Counted from the first letter of the stretch, positions 9,084-17,771 are shown. The stretch: 24,231 nt of DNA from an uncultured Catenibacterium sp. (GCF_900540665.1 NZ_UQGV01000023.1:1-24231), one strand, 5' to 3'. Numbers and translations are program-made. Notes: generated by a model not told the origin, from the letters alone.

Positions 9084-10173
9084 ACTGGAATAATCGCAGC
9101 AAATCCTGATAAGTTACTGCAATCATGAGACCAAATACAAGTGCAAGACCAAGCACCTGCAATGCATATTTCACTTTCACAGGAACTTCCCTATGAATAA
9201 TTCCTTCAATAAGTGAAAGAATGGCCTGGTATCCATCCAAGCCTGGAATAGGCAATAAGTTGAAGATACCAATATTCACAGATAACATAGCCACTAGATA
9301 AAGAAGTGTCGTAATAGAACCAGATTCTCTCACCTGTGAAGTCACTTTATAAATACCAACTGGTCCAGACATCTGCTTAATAGTAGACGCAAAGTTAACT
9401 ACAAGCTGTCCAAGCGCATTGAAAATTGCAGTAGACATCTCACATAATTGTTTAGATGTATAGCTTAATGCTTCAGTCACACTCATTGTTCGAGTTACCT
9501 GCATGAAGCCAAGTACATAGCGCCCCTGTTCTTCATTATAAGGTGTTACAGTTTTAATAACGATACTATCTTTACCTCGTCTAACAGTAATATCCAATGA
9601 CGCATTCTTAGATTCTATCTTTAATGCCTTCTTAGTCATATCGTTATGAAGGTCTTCATAACTTGCCACTGCATAAGAAACACCTGTCTGTTTGCATTCA
9701 ATATTAGTGATGATATCACCTTTTTTAAAGCCATACTTCATTGCAGAACTATTTTCTACAAGTGAACCTACTTCACAGCGATTTACGTTGATCTGTCCGC
9801 CTGTAAGATTTGCAGATAACATAATAACAAGTGCAAGCATAAAGTTCATGAAGACACCTGCAAGCATGATAATAATCTTCTGATAAGTCTTCTTGCCCTT
9901 TAATGTACGATTTAATGGAACATCCTTAAATTCTTCATTATCTTCCTGATCTGCTTCTCCTGCCATAGAAACAAATCCACCTACTGGCAAAGCACGAATC
10001 TGAAATTCTGTTTCTTTTCCTTTTTTACCAAAAATTTTTGGCCCCATTCCAATACTAAATGCTCCACAATAAACCTTAAAGAATTTAGCCGCAATAAAAT
10101 GCCCTAATTCATGTATTACAATAATTCCTGTAAGAATAAGCAGGAATACTAGTATATTAATTAAAGTCTGCAT
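9082..10173 (-). CDS. rseP: Site-2 (RIP) membrane metalloprotease RseP
   Basis: An intramembrane zinc protease that cleaves anti-sigma factors and signal-peptide remnants. The 363-residue protein starts with a membrane helix carrying the HELGH zinc motif (21-25). The second conserved block (FSIGMGPKIFGKKGKETEFQ, then PVGGFVSMAGE) follows. A PDZ domain occupies about 125-205, and the third zinc-ligand motif NLLPIPGLDG lies in a C-terminal helix. The usual form of that motif is NLLPIPALDGG, so the Gly/Tyr changes are mild. It starts 1 base after the dxr stop, which indicates coupling. A terminator overlaps its stop. Confidence 0.96.
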   Translation of the reverse strand: MQTLINILVFLLILTGIIVIHELGHFIAAKFFKVYCGAFSIGMGPKIFGKKGKETEFQIRALPVGGFVSMAGEADQEDNEEFKDVPLNRTLKGKKTYQKIIIMLAGVFMNFMLALVIMLSANLTGGQINVNRCEVGSLVENSSAMKYGFKKGDIITNIECKQTGVSYAVASYEDLHNDMTKKALKIESKNASLDITVRRGKDSIVIKTVTPYNEEQGRYVLGFMQVTRTMSVTEALSYTSKQLCEMSTAIFNALGQLVVNFASTIKQMSGPVGIYKVTSQVRESGSITTLLYLVAMLSVNIGIFNLLPIPGLDGYQAILSLIEGIIHREVPVKVKYALQVLGLALVFGLMIAVTYQDLLRLFQ

Positions 10174-10174
10174 C

Positions 10175-11323
10175 TTATAAACCTACTCTCTTCCTTACAA
10201 AAGCTCTTGCATCTGCATCTATCTTGATTAATTCATCAAGAGTTGGATTTTCTACAACAGTATGTGCATTCATTGCATCTTCAATCAAATCTACAATTTC
10301 TAAGAATTTAATCTTTCCATCACGGAATAACTGATTGGCTTCTTCATTAGCACCATTGAAAACGCAAGGCATACTGCCTCCTTCTCTTCCTGCACGATAG
10401 GCAAGAGGCAATGCTTTAAATCTTTCAGTATCAGGTTTATAAAAATGAAGTGTTCCTATATCTGATAAAGAAAGTCTTTTACTATTAATTAAAGGTATTC
10501 TATGAGGATATGTCAGTGCATATTGTATAGGTAGACGCATATCTGGTGTACCTAACTGACCAATCACAGCTGTATCTGTACATTCAATCATAGAATGAAC
10601 CACACTTTCAGGATGAATTAAAACTTCAATATCATCATAATCTACATCAAAAAGCCATTTAGCTTCCATGACTTCTAATCCTTTATTCACTAAAGTCGCA
10701 CTATCAATGGTAATTTTAGCACCCATACTCCAGTTAGGATGATTTAAAGCCTGTTCAACAGTAGCATCTTTTAGTTCATTTAAAGACTTATCTCTAAAGC
10801 TTCCACCACTGCATGTTAAAAGAATTTTAGAAATCTCTCTTGGGTATTCTCCATGCATTGACTGGAAAATAGCACTATGTTCACTATCTACTGGTAATAA
10901 TTGGATATTATATTCTTTTGCAAGAGGAATAATAATATGACCTGCAACAACTAAAGTTTCTTTGTTAGCAAGTGCTATATCTTTACCTGCCTTAATTGCC
11001 TCAATAGTCGGTAATAGTCCAGCAAATCCAACAATCGCATTAAGAACGATTTCAGTTTCTTCTAATGTGCTGATTTGAATTAATCCTTCCTGTCCTAGAT
11101 AGAAATGACGTTCTGGATATTTTTCAGTTAGATAATCATAATCCGCCTGTTCTAGTACGCAGATATGTGCAACAGGAAGCTGACTCATAATTTCTTCTAA
11201 TTTCTTGATATTATGACCTGCTGACATGGCCACAATCTCGAATTCATCTGGATGCCCCAATACAACATCTATTGTCTGTGTTCCAATAGAACCAGTGACA
11301 CCAAGTACTGTAATTTTTTTCAT
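10175..11323 (-). CDS. dxr: 1-deoxy-D-xylulose 5-phosphate reductoisomerase
   Basis: Converts DXP to MEP with NADPH, the committed step of the MEP isoprenoid pathway that supplies substrate for UppS. The 382-residue protein has the nucleotide-binding GVTGSIGTQT (8-17), ALANKETLVVAG, the metal ligands D146 and E148 in VDSEHSA, and the NKGLE ligand (E217). The substrate loop NHPNWSMG and the HPESVVHSMIE block are also intact. GGAGG precedes the ATG, 15 bases after cdsA, in the usual uppS-cdsA-dxr-rseP order. Confidence 0.97.
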   Translation of the reverse strand: MKKITVLGVTGSIGTQTIDVVLGHPDEFEIVAMSAGHNIKKLEEIMSQLPVAHICVLEQADYDYLTEKYPERHFYLGQEGLIQISTLEETEIVLNAIVGFAGLLPTIEAIKAGKDIALANKETLVVAGHIIIPLAKEYNIQLLPVDSEHSAIFQSMHGEYPREISKILLTCSGGSFRDKSLNELKDATVEQALNHPNWSMGAKITIDSATLVNKGLEVMEAKWLFDVDYDDIEVLIHPESVVHSMIECTDTAVIGQLGTPDMRLPIQYALTYPHRIPLINSKRLSLSDIGTLHFYKPDTERFKALPLAYRAGREGGSMPCVFNGANEEANQLFRDGKIKFLEIVDLIEDAMNAHTVVENPTLDELIKIDADARAFVRKRVGL

Positions 11324-11338
11324 AAACTGCCTCCTAAA

Positions 11339-12112
11339 TTAGAGTAATGTAAGTAAGAATCCTAGAATCATGGAATTAAAGATAATTGAGTCAAAACGAT
11401 CTAATACACCACCATGACCAGGAAAAATCTGGGAATAGTCTTTTACTTCAAAAGTTCTCTTGATAGAACTGAATGTTAAATCACCAATCTGCCCAGTTGC
11501 TGCAAGCACAAAGCTCATTAAAGCAAGATGAGTCAATGGATAAGGAATATGCACAAAATAAGTATAAGCAAGTGCTAATAAGCCCCCACACACAATACCA
11601 CCAATAGAGCCCTCAATAGTTTTCTTAGGTGAAAGACGTGGATTTAATTTATGTTTACCAATCGCACGACCAACAAAATAAGCAAATGTATCTGCACCAA
11701 GAGTGGCAAGTGCTAAGAAGATGACATATCTTAAATCAAGAGCTGTTCTAAAATAATAAACAGCATGAAGACCAAGAGCAACTAAAGTTGCACTTGTAAA
11801 ATAATAGGAAGTTCTTAAAAAAGGCATACCTGCATCAAAAATTCCACAAGTTAATAGTACAACCATATAGATTACAATAAACATATTAGAAACAAGTAGT
11901 CCATTAGAAAAGAATAATGATCCTAAAATATAAGCACCTAATACAATGTATAAATAGAAATGTGGTTTAGGTTCTTTTGTAATAGAAAGTAATTCATAAG
12001 TAGCCGTTACTCCGATAAAAGCCATGAGGATTTTAAAAGGTATACCACTTACAATAACGCATGGTAAAAAAAGTGCAACTAATACAATCGCCGTTATGAT
12101 TCTTTGTTTCAT
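11339..12112 (-). CDS. cdsA: Phosphatidate cytidylyltransferase
   Basis: Makes CDP-diacylglycerol from phosphatidic acid and CTP in the membrane. The 257-residue protein has about eight membrane helices and the complete family signature near the C-terminus, SIKRTFEVKDYSQIFPGHGG followed by LDRFD. A longer in-frame opening from 12163 exists. I chose the ATG at 12112 because it begins the MKQRIITAIV membrane helix, has GGAGG 9 bases upstream, and forms the classic ATGA overlap with the uppS stop. Confidence 0.95.
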   Translation of the reverse strand: MKQRIITAIVLVALFLPCVIVSGIPFKILMAFIGVTATYELLSITKEPKPHFYLYIVLGAYILGSLFFSNGLLVSNMFIVIYMVVLLTCGIFDAGMPFLRTSYYFTSATLVALGLHAVYYFRTALDLRYVIFLALATLGADTFAYFVGRAIGKHKLNPRLSPKKTIEGSIGGIVCGGLLALAYTYFVHIPYPLTHLALMSFVLAATGQIGDLTFSSIKRTFEVKDYSQIFPGHGGVLDRFDSIIFNSMILGFLLTLL

Positions 12113-12852
12113 TTTTTTACTCCTCCATAACGACGGTCTCTGTTCTGATACTTCCAGATACATTCATGTAATTTTTCCGCATCAAAATCAGGCCAGTATG
12201 CTTCATCAAAAATAAATTCAGCATAACTAAGCTGCCACAATAAGAAGTTAGATAAACGACACTCACCACTTGAACGAATCATGAGATCAACAGATGGTAA
12301 TTCTTTAGTCATTAGATGTGATTCAAAATAATCTTCTGTAATATTATCTAAGTTCACTTTTCCTTCTTTATATTCTTCACAAATCGCTTTAGTGGCTTCA
12401 ACAATTTCATCACGACCACCATAGATGAATGCAAAGACAAGTTTTAAACCTGTATTATCTTTAGTCTTTGTGATTGCATCATTAATAATATCCTGAGTTT
12501 CCTTTGGAGCTAGTTCCAAATGACCTATTGTCATAATACGGACATTATTATCCATTAATTCCTGAAAATAAAGAGAGAAGAATTCTTTAGGTAACTTAAA
12601 GATATAATCCACTTCACTCTGTTCTCTCTTGAAGTTTTCAGTAGAAAAAGCATAAACTGTCATTGCTTTAACACCTAAATTATTCGCTTCTAAAGCAAGA
12701 TTACGTATTGTTTTAGTTCCTTCATGATGGCCATATGTTCTAGGCATTTTTCTCTTTTTAGCCCATCTTCCATTTCCATCCATAATAAATGCGATATGTG
12801 CTGGGATGCGATCCATATCTAATGTATATTTTTCTTTTCTTTTAAAAAGCAT
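12109..12852 (-). CDS. uppS: Isoprenyl transferase (UPP synthase)
   Basis: Condenses farnesyl-PP with eight IPP to undecaprenyl-PP, the lipid carrier for peptidoglycan and for the kind of polysaccharide made by the cluster at the right. The 247-residue protein keeps MDGNGRWAK (catalytic D25), GHHEGTK, YAFSTENFKR, the IRSSGE-RLSNFLLWQ block and WPDF. One oddity: the usually invariant Asn of the NYGGR motif is Ile here (FAFIYGGRDE). The GTG at 12861 is in frame, but the ATG at 12852 has AGGTG 6 bases upstream and is preferred. It overlaps cdsA by 4 bases. Confidence 0.94.
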   Translation of the reverse strand: MLFKRKEKYTLDMDRIPAHIAFIMDGNGRWAKKRKMPRTYGHHEGTKTIRNLALEANNLGVKAMTVYAFSTENFKREQSEVDYIFKLPKEFFSLYFQELMDNNVRIMTIGHLELAPKETQDIINDAITKTKDNTGLKLVFAFIYGGRDEIVEATKAICEEYKEGKVNLDNITEDYFESHLMTKELPSVDLMIRSSGECRLSNFLLWQLSYAEFIFDEAYWPDFDAEKLHECIWKYQNRDRRYGGVKK

Positions 12853-12873
12853 TATAATCACCTCATAAACCGT

Positions 12874-12901
12874 ATTATAGCATAGTGAACTGCATTTTCA
12901 A
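12874..12901 (-). promoter_or_regulatory. Promoter of uppS-cdsA-dxr-rseP
   Basis: Minus-strand TTGAAA (12896-12901), 16-base spacer, perfect TATAAT (12874-12879) with an extended -10 TGC. It lies just past the frr terminator and about 20 bases before the uppS start codon. Confidence 0.75.
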
Positions 12902-12906
12902 ACAAT

Positions 12907-12934
12907 CAAAAAAGGAGGACTCAATAATCCTCCT
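12907..12934 (-). terminator. Terminator after frr
   Basis: Minus-strand AGGAGGA, 8-base loop, TCCTCCT, then TTTTT. It separates pyrH-frr from the uppS promoter. Confidence 0.85.
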
Positions 12935-12944
12935 AGAAATGACA

Positions 12945-13490
12945 TTAAACTGTCATTAAATCCTTTTCCTTTTCTTTAGCAATCTGATCGATCTTCTTAA
13001 CAAATTCATTTGTTAAATCCTGAACATCTTCCTTACCTGCTTTTACTTCATCTTCAGTTTCACCAGTCTTTTCAACATCAGTATTTGCATTTCTTCTGAT
13101 ATTTCTTAAAGCAACCTTAGCTTCTTCAGCAAGTTTATTTACTTGCTTAACCATTTCTCTTCTTCTTTCTTCAGTTAGAGGTGGAATCACGATACGGATT
13201 ACAGTTCCATCGTTCTGTGGAGTTAAACCTAAATCAGCCTGATAAATACCATGTTCAATATCCTTCATAGAATTCTTATCATAAGGCTTGATAACTAACT
13301 GACGACCTTCTACAACTGAGATACCTGCTACCTGATTTAAAGGAGTTGGTGAACCATAATATTCTACCATAACTCTATCAAGCATGCTTGGGTTAGCACG
13401 TCCAGTTCTAATATTAACTAATTCATTAGAGAAAGCTTCTATAGATTTCTCCATCTTTTCTTTTGCTTCTTCAAGTACTAATTCTACCAT
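12945..13490 (-). CDS. frr: Ribosome recycling factor
   Basis: Splits post-termination ribosomes together with EF-G. The 181-residue protein shows the family blocks NIRTGRANPSMLDRVMVEYY, GSPTPLNQVA, then PPLTEERRREMVKQVNKLAE and VALRNIRRNAN, with normal length and the expected three-helix-bundle pattern. It begins 2 bases after the pyrH stop, so the two are coupled. GGGAG overlaps the end of pyrH. A terminator follows. Confidence 0.97.
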   Translation of the reverse strand: MVELVLEEAKEKMEKSIEAFSNELVNIRTGRANPSMLDRVMVEYYGSPTPLNQVAGISVVEGRQLVIKPYDKNSMKDIEHGIYQADLGLTPQNDGTVIRIVIPPLTEERRREMVKQVNKLAEEAKVALRNIRRNANTDVEKTGETEDEVKAGKEDVQDLTNEFVKKIDQIAKEKEKDLMTV

Positions 13491-13492
13491 TA

Positions 13493-14209
13493 TTATTCTC
13501 CCTTTGAAATAATTGTGCCAGCTACTTCCTGTTTACATGCAAGCGCAATATTTCCTTCTTTCTGCATATTGAATACACTTAAATCAATGTTATTGTCTTT
13601 ACATAAAGTAATAGCTGTCTGATCCATGATCTTTAAATCTTTATTAAGAACATCTAAATAAGTTAACTTGTCAAACTTAACTGCATTTGGATCTAACTTA
13701 GGGTCAGCTGAATAAACACCATCTACACCATTCTTAGCCATTAAGATAACATCTGCATGAATTTCAGCAGCTCTTAATGCAGCAGTAGTATCAGTTGTGA
13801 AATATGGGCTACCAGTTCCAGCTGAGAAAATAACAATACGACCTTTTTCAAGATGACGTACAGCTCTTCTTCTGATATATGGTTCAGCAACTTCCTTCAT
13901 ATCAATCGCAGTCATAACACGTGTTTCAAGACCAATTGATTCTAAGGCATTCTGTAATGCAAGACCATTCATAACAGTTGCAAGCATACCCATGTAATCA
14001 GCGCTTGCTCTTTCCATACCCATATCGGCACCAGTCTTACCTCTCCAGATATTGCCGCCACCACAAACAATCGCAATTTCAACACCAAGATCTTTTGCAT
14101 CCTTGATCTGTTCTGCAATGTCTTTAACTACAATAGGATTAATGCCAAAGCCCTGATCACCTGCCAAAGCTTCACCACTTATTTTTAATAATACTCTTTT
14201 ATAATTCAT
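13493..14209 (-). CDS. pyrH: UMP kinase
   Basis: Phosphorylates UMP to UDP, feeding pyrimidine and UDP-sugar pools. The 238-residue amino-acid-kinase fold has KISGEAL (9-15), the GGGNIWRG phosphate loop, SAGTGSPYFTTDTTAALRAA and NGVDGVYSADPK, all typical of bacterial PyrH. GGAG lies 9 bases before the ATG, and a strong promoter is just upstream. In Bacillus it follows tsf directly; here a permease gene lies between. Confidence 0.97.
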   Translation of the reverse strand: MNYKRVLLKISGEALAGDQGFGINPIVVKDIAEQIKDAKDLGVEIAIVCGGGNIWRGKTGADMGMERASADYMGMLATVMNGLALQNALESIGLETRVMTAIDMKEVAEPYIRRRAVRHLEKGRIVIFSAGTGSPYFTTDTTAALRAAEIHADVILMAKNGVDGVYSADPKLDPNAVKFDKLTYLDVLNKDLKIMDQTAITLCKDNNIDLSVFNMQKEGNIALACKQEVAGTIISKGE

Positions 14210-14240
14210 ATGGATCTCCTTCTGTAAAATCTACAAATTA

Positions 14241-14269
14241 ATTATAAATAGAATTAAGTTTATAGTCAA
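14241..14269 (-). promoter_or_regulatory. Promoter of pyrH-frr
   Basis: Minus-strand TTGACT (14264-14269), 17-base spacer, perfect TATAAT (14241-14246). The start would be near 14234, giving a short leader of about 25 bases. Confidence 0.85.
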
Positions 14270-14302
14270 CAGTGAACTAATGAGACAAAAAACACTCTTT
14301 AA

Positions 14303-14335
14303 TAAAAAAACTCCCTGTTCAAATGTCCAGGAAGT
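14303..14335 (-). terminator. Terminator after the NCS2 permease
   Basis: Minus-strand ACTTCCTG, 10-base loop, CAGGGAGT (one G-U pair), then TTTTTTT. It closes the single-gene permease transcript. Confidence 0.85.
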
Positions 14336-14344
14336 AATTTATAT

Positions 14345-15676
14345 CTATGAATTACTATTCTTTGGTAAGATTAAATTTAATATAATCGCAGTAATAGTTG
14401 CAAGTACAACTGGAGATTTACCAAAAATAGTTGTAACCCAAGATGGGAATGTAGCAAGTGCTGCGTTCGCTTGAGTAACACCCATACCTAAAGCAACAGC
14501 TAAACCAACAACTGTTGTGTTTCTGAAATCCATAGGATGAGATGCAATGAGTTTAATACCTGTCATTGCGATAGAAGCGAATACAGATACAGTCGCACCA
14601 CCAAGTACACAATAAGGAATTGTAGTTAGAAGTGATGAGAACTTAGGAATAAGACCAGCAACTAAAATAATACCTGCAGCTAGTCCAAACACCTTCTTAG
14701 AAACAACTTTTGTAGAACCAACGATACCAACATTCTGACTATAAGTAGCAGTTGGTAACCCACCAAATAAAGCACAGAAAATATTAGTTAAACCATAAGC
14801 AACAATACCACCATTTAATTCTTCATCTGTAGGCATACGATCCATGCCGCCTGTAGTAGTAGCAGAAAAATCACCAATAGCCTGAATAGAGTTAATAGCG
14901 AATAATACTCCTATAGCAACACAGGCTGCTGGATTAAATTTAACACCAAAATGCATAAATTGTGGCAAAGCAAACCAAGATGCATTTGCAACAGCTGAGA
15001 AATCCACCATATTAAAGCATAAAGCAATAATATAGCCAACAATAATACCAATTAAGATAGATGCAAGTTTGAAAATTCCCTTACCATAATGGTTCAAGAA
15101 AGTAACAACGGCTAATGTTATAAACGCAATAAGCCAGTTCTGCCAAGAACCATAAGATTTAGAAGCTGCACCACCGGCCATATAGTTAATAGCTGTAGGA
15201 TACAATGATAAGCCGATTGAGAATACAACTGTACCAGTAATAAGTGGTGGGAAGAATTTTCTAATCTTTTTAACAAATATACCTACAATAACTGCAACAA
15301 TACCACCAGCAATCTGCGCACCTAAGATAGTGCCAATATCAAATTCACCAGCGATAGCCTGCATAGTAGGCAAATAAGCAAAACTGATTCCCATGATAAC
15401 AGGTAAACCTGAGCCAATAGAAAACTTCTTTCCTCTTAATAGTGGAAAAACCTGAAATAATGTAGAGATAGCAGACATTGTTAATGCAGCCTGAATCAGA
15501 ATAACTGAATCACTTGCTGACAGTCCAGCAACTCCCGAAATAATAATAGCAGGTGCAACACATCCGACAACCATTGCCACAACGTGCTGAAGTGCTAAAG
15601 GTAAAGCTTGTGATGTAGAAGGCTTTCCATCAATTTTGAAAAGTTCTTCAGACATACTAGTTTGATCTTTACTCAT
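14345..15676 (-). CDS. NCS2-family purine (xanthine/urate-type) permease
   Basis: A 443-residue nucleobase:cation symporter of the NCS2/NAT family, with about 14 membrane segments. The opening LPLALQHVVAMVVGCVAPAI (25-44) and SIGSGLPVIMG are family blocks. The NAT signature QNVGIVGSTK is at 314-323, and the TM8 motif INSIQAIGDFSAT at about 261-273. The closest character is the xanthine/uric acid group rather than UraA-type uracil permeases, but the substrate cannot be fixed from sequence alone. It has its own promoter and terminator and interrupts the usual tsf-pyrH neighbourhood. I see no purine riboswitch in its short leader. The ATG is preceded by GAGGAGG. Confidence 0.88.
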   Translation of the reverse strand: MSKDQTSMSEELFKIDGKPSTSQALPLALQHVVAMVVGCVAPAIIISGVAGLSASDSVILIQAALTMSAISTLFQVFPLLRGKKFSIGSGLPVIMGISFAYLPTMQAIAGEFDIGTILGAQIAGGIVAVIVGIFVKKIRKFFPPLITGTVVFSIGLSLYPTAINYMAGGAASKSYGSWQNWLIAFITLAVVTFLNHYGKGIFKLASILIGIIVGYIIALCFNMVDFSAVANASWFALPQFMHFGVKFNPAACVAIGVLFAINSIQAIGDFSATTTGGMDRMPTDEELNGGIVAYGLTNIFCALFGGLPTATYSQNVGIVGSTKVVSKKVFGLAAGIILVAGLIPKFSSLLTTIPYCVLGGATVSVFASIAMTGIKLIASHPMDFRNTTVVGLAVALGMGVTQANAALATFPSWVTTIFGKSPVVLATITAIILNLILPKNSNS

Positions 15677-15713
15677 ATTTCCTCCTCGTATGTATACAAA
15701 AAATACAATTCAG

Positions 15714-15742
15714 ATAATAACACGTAAATCTTTAATATGCAA
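15714..15742 (-). promoter_or_regulatory. Promoter of the NCS2 permease
   Basis: Minus-strand TTGCAT (15737-15742), 17-base spacer, TATTAT (15714-15719) with an extended -10 TGT. The leader is only about 30 bases. Confidence 0.65.
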
Positions 15743-15768
15743 TGGATTTATCACTATAATAAAACAGT

Positions 15769-15800
15769 AAAAAAAAGAAAGTACATATTGTACTTCCTTT
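15769..15800 (-). terminator. Terminator after tsf
   Basis: Minus-strand GGAAGTACA, 3-base loop, TGTACTTTC, then eight T residues. It ends the rpsB-tsf transcript. Confidence 0.9.
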
Positions 15801-15811
15801 AAGAATCATAA

Positions 15812-16708
15812 TTATTTATTAGCAGCAGCCATCTGAGCAGCTACTTCAGCAGCGAAGTCTTCTTCTTTATGTTCCATACCTTCACCAACCATGAATCTAG
15901 CCATTTCAACAACTTTGCCGTTTCCTAAGAACTGAGCAACTGTTAAATCAGGGTTCTTAACGAATTCCTGATCAACTAAGCAGATAGCCTTTAATTCTTT
16001 ATTTAAACGTCCAGCAATCATCTTTTCTACGATGTTTTCTGGTTTTGGTTTAGCTGACTTAGCATTTTCTTCTAAAGCCTGTTTCTTTAATACTTCAGTT
16101 TCCTTAGCAATATGTTCTGCTGGGATAGCTGATCTATCAATGAACTGAGGAGCACTAGCAGCTACGTGCATAGCAACATCTCTAGCCTTTTCTTCATCGC
16201 TATCAGCAATCTTAACTAAAGCAGTAATCTTACCACCCATATGAGAGTAAGCGCCGAATACTTCGTTATCAGCCTTAGTCATAACAACAAATCTTCTTAA
16301 AGATAATTTTTCACCAATCTTACCTGATTTTTCAGCGATTGCTGTAGCAAGATCTTTACCATCTAATTCAATCTTTAAAGCTGCATCTAAATCAGCTGGT
16401 TCATTTGTAACGATAGTCTTTGCAACATTGTTTACTAATTCCTGGAATTCAGCATTCTTAGCTACGAAGTCAGTTTCTGAGTTAACTTCTACTAAAGCTG
16501 CCTTATTACCATCGATTACAAATGCAGATAAACCTTCAGCTGCAATTCTATCAGCCTTCTTAGCTGCCTTTGCGATACCTTTTTCTCTTAACCAGTCAAA
16601 AGCTTCTTCGATGTTACCGTTAGTAGCATCTAAAGCCTTTTTACAGTCCATCATACCTGCACCAGTTTTTTCACGTAATTCTTTTACTAATTTTGCACTA
16701 ATTGCCAT
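15812..16708 (-). CDS. tsf: Elongation factor Ts
   Basis: The nucleotide exchange factor for EF-Tu. The 298-residue protein has the N-terminal UBA-like domain with LREKTGAGMMDCKKAL (11-26), the EF-Tu-contact motif TDFVAKN, and the two-part core ending with the GEGMEHKEEDFAAEVAAQM helix. The reading frame opens further upstream to 16870. The ATG at 16708 matches the universal EF-Ts start and has AGGA upstream, and the longer form would run back through the intergenic hairpin. It is cotranscribed with rpsB. Confidence 0.97.
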   Translation of the reverse strand: MAISAKLVKELREKTGAGMMDCKKALDATNGNIEEAFDWLREKGIAKAAKKADRIAAEGLSAFVIDGNKAALVEVNSETDFVAKNAEFQELVNNVAKTIVTNEPADLDAALKIELDGKDLATAIAEKSGKIGEKLSLRRFVVMTKADNEVFGAYSHMGGKITALVKIADSDEEKARDVAMHVAASAPQFIDRSAIPAEHIAKETEVLKKQALEENAKSAKPKPENIVEKMIAGRLNKELKAICLVDQEFVKNPDLTVAQFLGNGKVVEMARFMVGEGMEHKEEDFAAEVAAQMAAANK

Positions 16709-16733
16709 TTGTTTTTCCTCCGTAATTTTATTA

Positions 16734-16764
16734 AAAAGGAGAAAGCATAATGCTTTCTCCTTTT
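16734..16764 (-). terminator. Intergenic attenuator/terminator between rpsB and tsf
   Basis: A perfect 14-bp stem with a 3-base loop, immediately after the rpsB stop and ending in TTTTT on the minus strand. Because tsf has no obvious separate promoter, it probably acts as a partial terminator that lowers EF-Ts relative to S2, or as a processing or 3'-protection site. Confidence 0.75.
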
Positions 16765-16766
16765 GA

Positions 16767-17606
16767 TTATGCTTCAGTCTTATCAGTTCTTGGAGCTTTA
16801 TTTCTTCTAGGACCGTTCTTATATCTTGGTCCTCTGTTGTTTTTATTTTCTTCAACGCTTGCAACAGCATCGTTCATTGTAACTTCTTTTTCTTCTTCGT
16901 CTTTAACGAATGCTACAGTAGTAGGTTCACCCTTAGCTTCGCAGATAGCGTCAGCCATAGCAGCAACGATTAACTTAACAGCTCTGATTGCATCATCGTT
17001 TGCAGGGATAACATGATCTACTTCATCAGGATCACAGTTAGTATCAACGATACCGAATACTGGGATACCTAAAATCTTAGCTTCAGCAACAGCATTGTGT
17101 TCAACCTTTGGATCAACAACGAATAAAGCGTTTGGTAACTTCTTCATTTCTTTGATACCGCCAAGGTTTCTTTCTAACTTAGCCTTTTCTTTCATAAGAA
17201 GAACTGCTTCTTTCTTAGTATACTGTTCTAAGCTTCCGTCTTCTTCCATCTTTTCAAGTTCGATAAGTCTCTTAATTCTCTTCTGGATAGTCTTAAAGTT
17301 TGTTAGAGTTCCACCTAACCATCTAGAATTTACGAAATAAGAACCTGATCTTTCAGCTTCAGTCTGAACAGCTTCCTGAGCCTGCTTTTTAGTACCAACA
17401 AATAAAACCTTACCGCCCTTTTCAGCGATTTCTTTCATTGCCTGATAAGCTTCATCTAATTTGTCTGAAGACTTCTTTAAGTCAATGATATAGATTCCAT
17501 TTCTTGATGTGAAGATGTATGGAGCCATTTTTGGGTTCCATCTCTTTGTCTGATGTCCGAAATGAACACCAACTTCTAATAATTTTTTCATTGAAATTAC
17601 TGGCAT
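16767..17606 (-). CDS. rpsB: 30S ribosomal protein S2
   Basis: A structural protein of the small subunit. The start ISMKKLLEVGVHFGHQTKRW, then GIYIIDLKKS, VLFVGTKKQAQEAV, VNSRWLGGTLTNFKTI and the VDPKVEHNAVAEA block identify it without doubt. The 279 residues exceed the roughly 246 of Bacillus S2 through a C-terminal extension. Its last 25 residues or so are basic and rich in Arg, Asn and Pro (NNRGPRYKNGPRRNKAPR). The frame is open to 17651, but the ATG at 17606 has AGGAGG 9 bases upstream and matches the family start. Confidence 0.97.
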   Translation of the reverse strand: MPVISMKKLLEVGVHFGHQTKRWNPKMAPYIFTSRNGIYIIDLKKSSDKLDEAYQAMKEIAEKGGKVLFVGTKKQAQEAVQTEAERSGSYFVNSRWLGGTLTNFKTIQKRIKRLIELEKMEEDGSLEQYTKKEAVLLMKEKAKLERNLGGIKEMKKLPNALFVVDPKVEHNAVAEAKILGIPVFGIVDTNCDPDEVDHVIPANDDAIRAVKLIVAAMADAICEAKGEPTTVAFVKDEEEKEVTMNDAVASVEENKNNRGPRYKNGPRRNKAPRTDKTEA

Positions 17607-17673
17607 GTGTAATTTCCTCCTTTTTGTTTTTTCCTCCACTATTTCTAACATAGCTCACCTATTAGGCACTCGA

Positions 17674-17689
17674 ACTATGAATCCATAGT
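17674..17689 (-). promoter_or_regulatory. Small hairpin in the rpsB leader
   Basis: ACTATG/CATAGT, a 6-bp stem with a 4-base loop, in the roughly 100-base leader between the predicted start (near 17706) and the rpsB ATG. S2 operons are often autoregulated through their leaders. I cannot match this one to a known S2 leader motif by eye, so a regulatory role is only an inference. Confidence 0.35.
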
Positions 17690-17712
17690 GTGTGTATTTC
17701 AAACACCATGCC

Positions 17713-17741
17713 ATATTATCATAAAATTTAATGAAATACAA
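17713..17741 (-). promoter_or_regulatory. Promoter of rpsB-tsf
   Basis: Minus-strand TTGTAT (17736-17741), 17-base spacer, TAATAT (17713-17718) with an extended -10 TGA. Each box matches consensus only in part, but the spacing, the TG element and the position upstream of rpsB support it. Confidence 0.55.
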
Positions 17742-17742
17742 T

Positions 17743-17771
17743 AAAAAAAGAGAAGAAATTGAATTCTTCCC
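17743..17771 (-). terminator. Minus-strand terminator next to the rpsB promoter
   Basis: GGGAAGAA pairs with TTCTTCTC (one G-U) around a 6-base loop, followed by TTTTTTT, as read on the minus strand. It ends directly against the -35 box of rpsB and would block transcripts entering from the right. Confidence 0.6.

Noticed and set aside
15677..15768. Purine riboswitch in front of the NCS2 permease
   Set aside because: The leader after the predicted start is only about 30 bases and lacks the three-way-junction sequences; there is no room for an aptamer.
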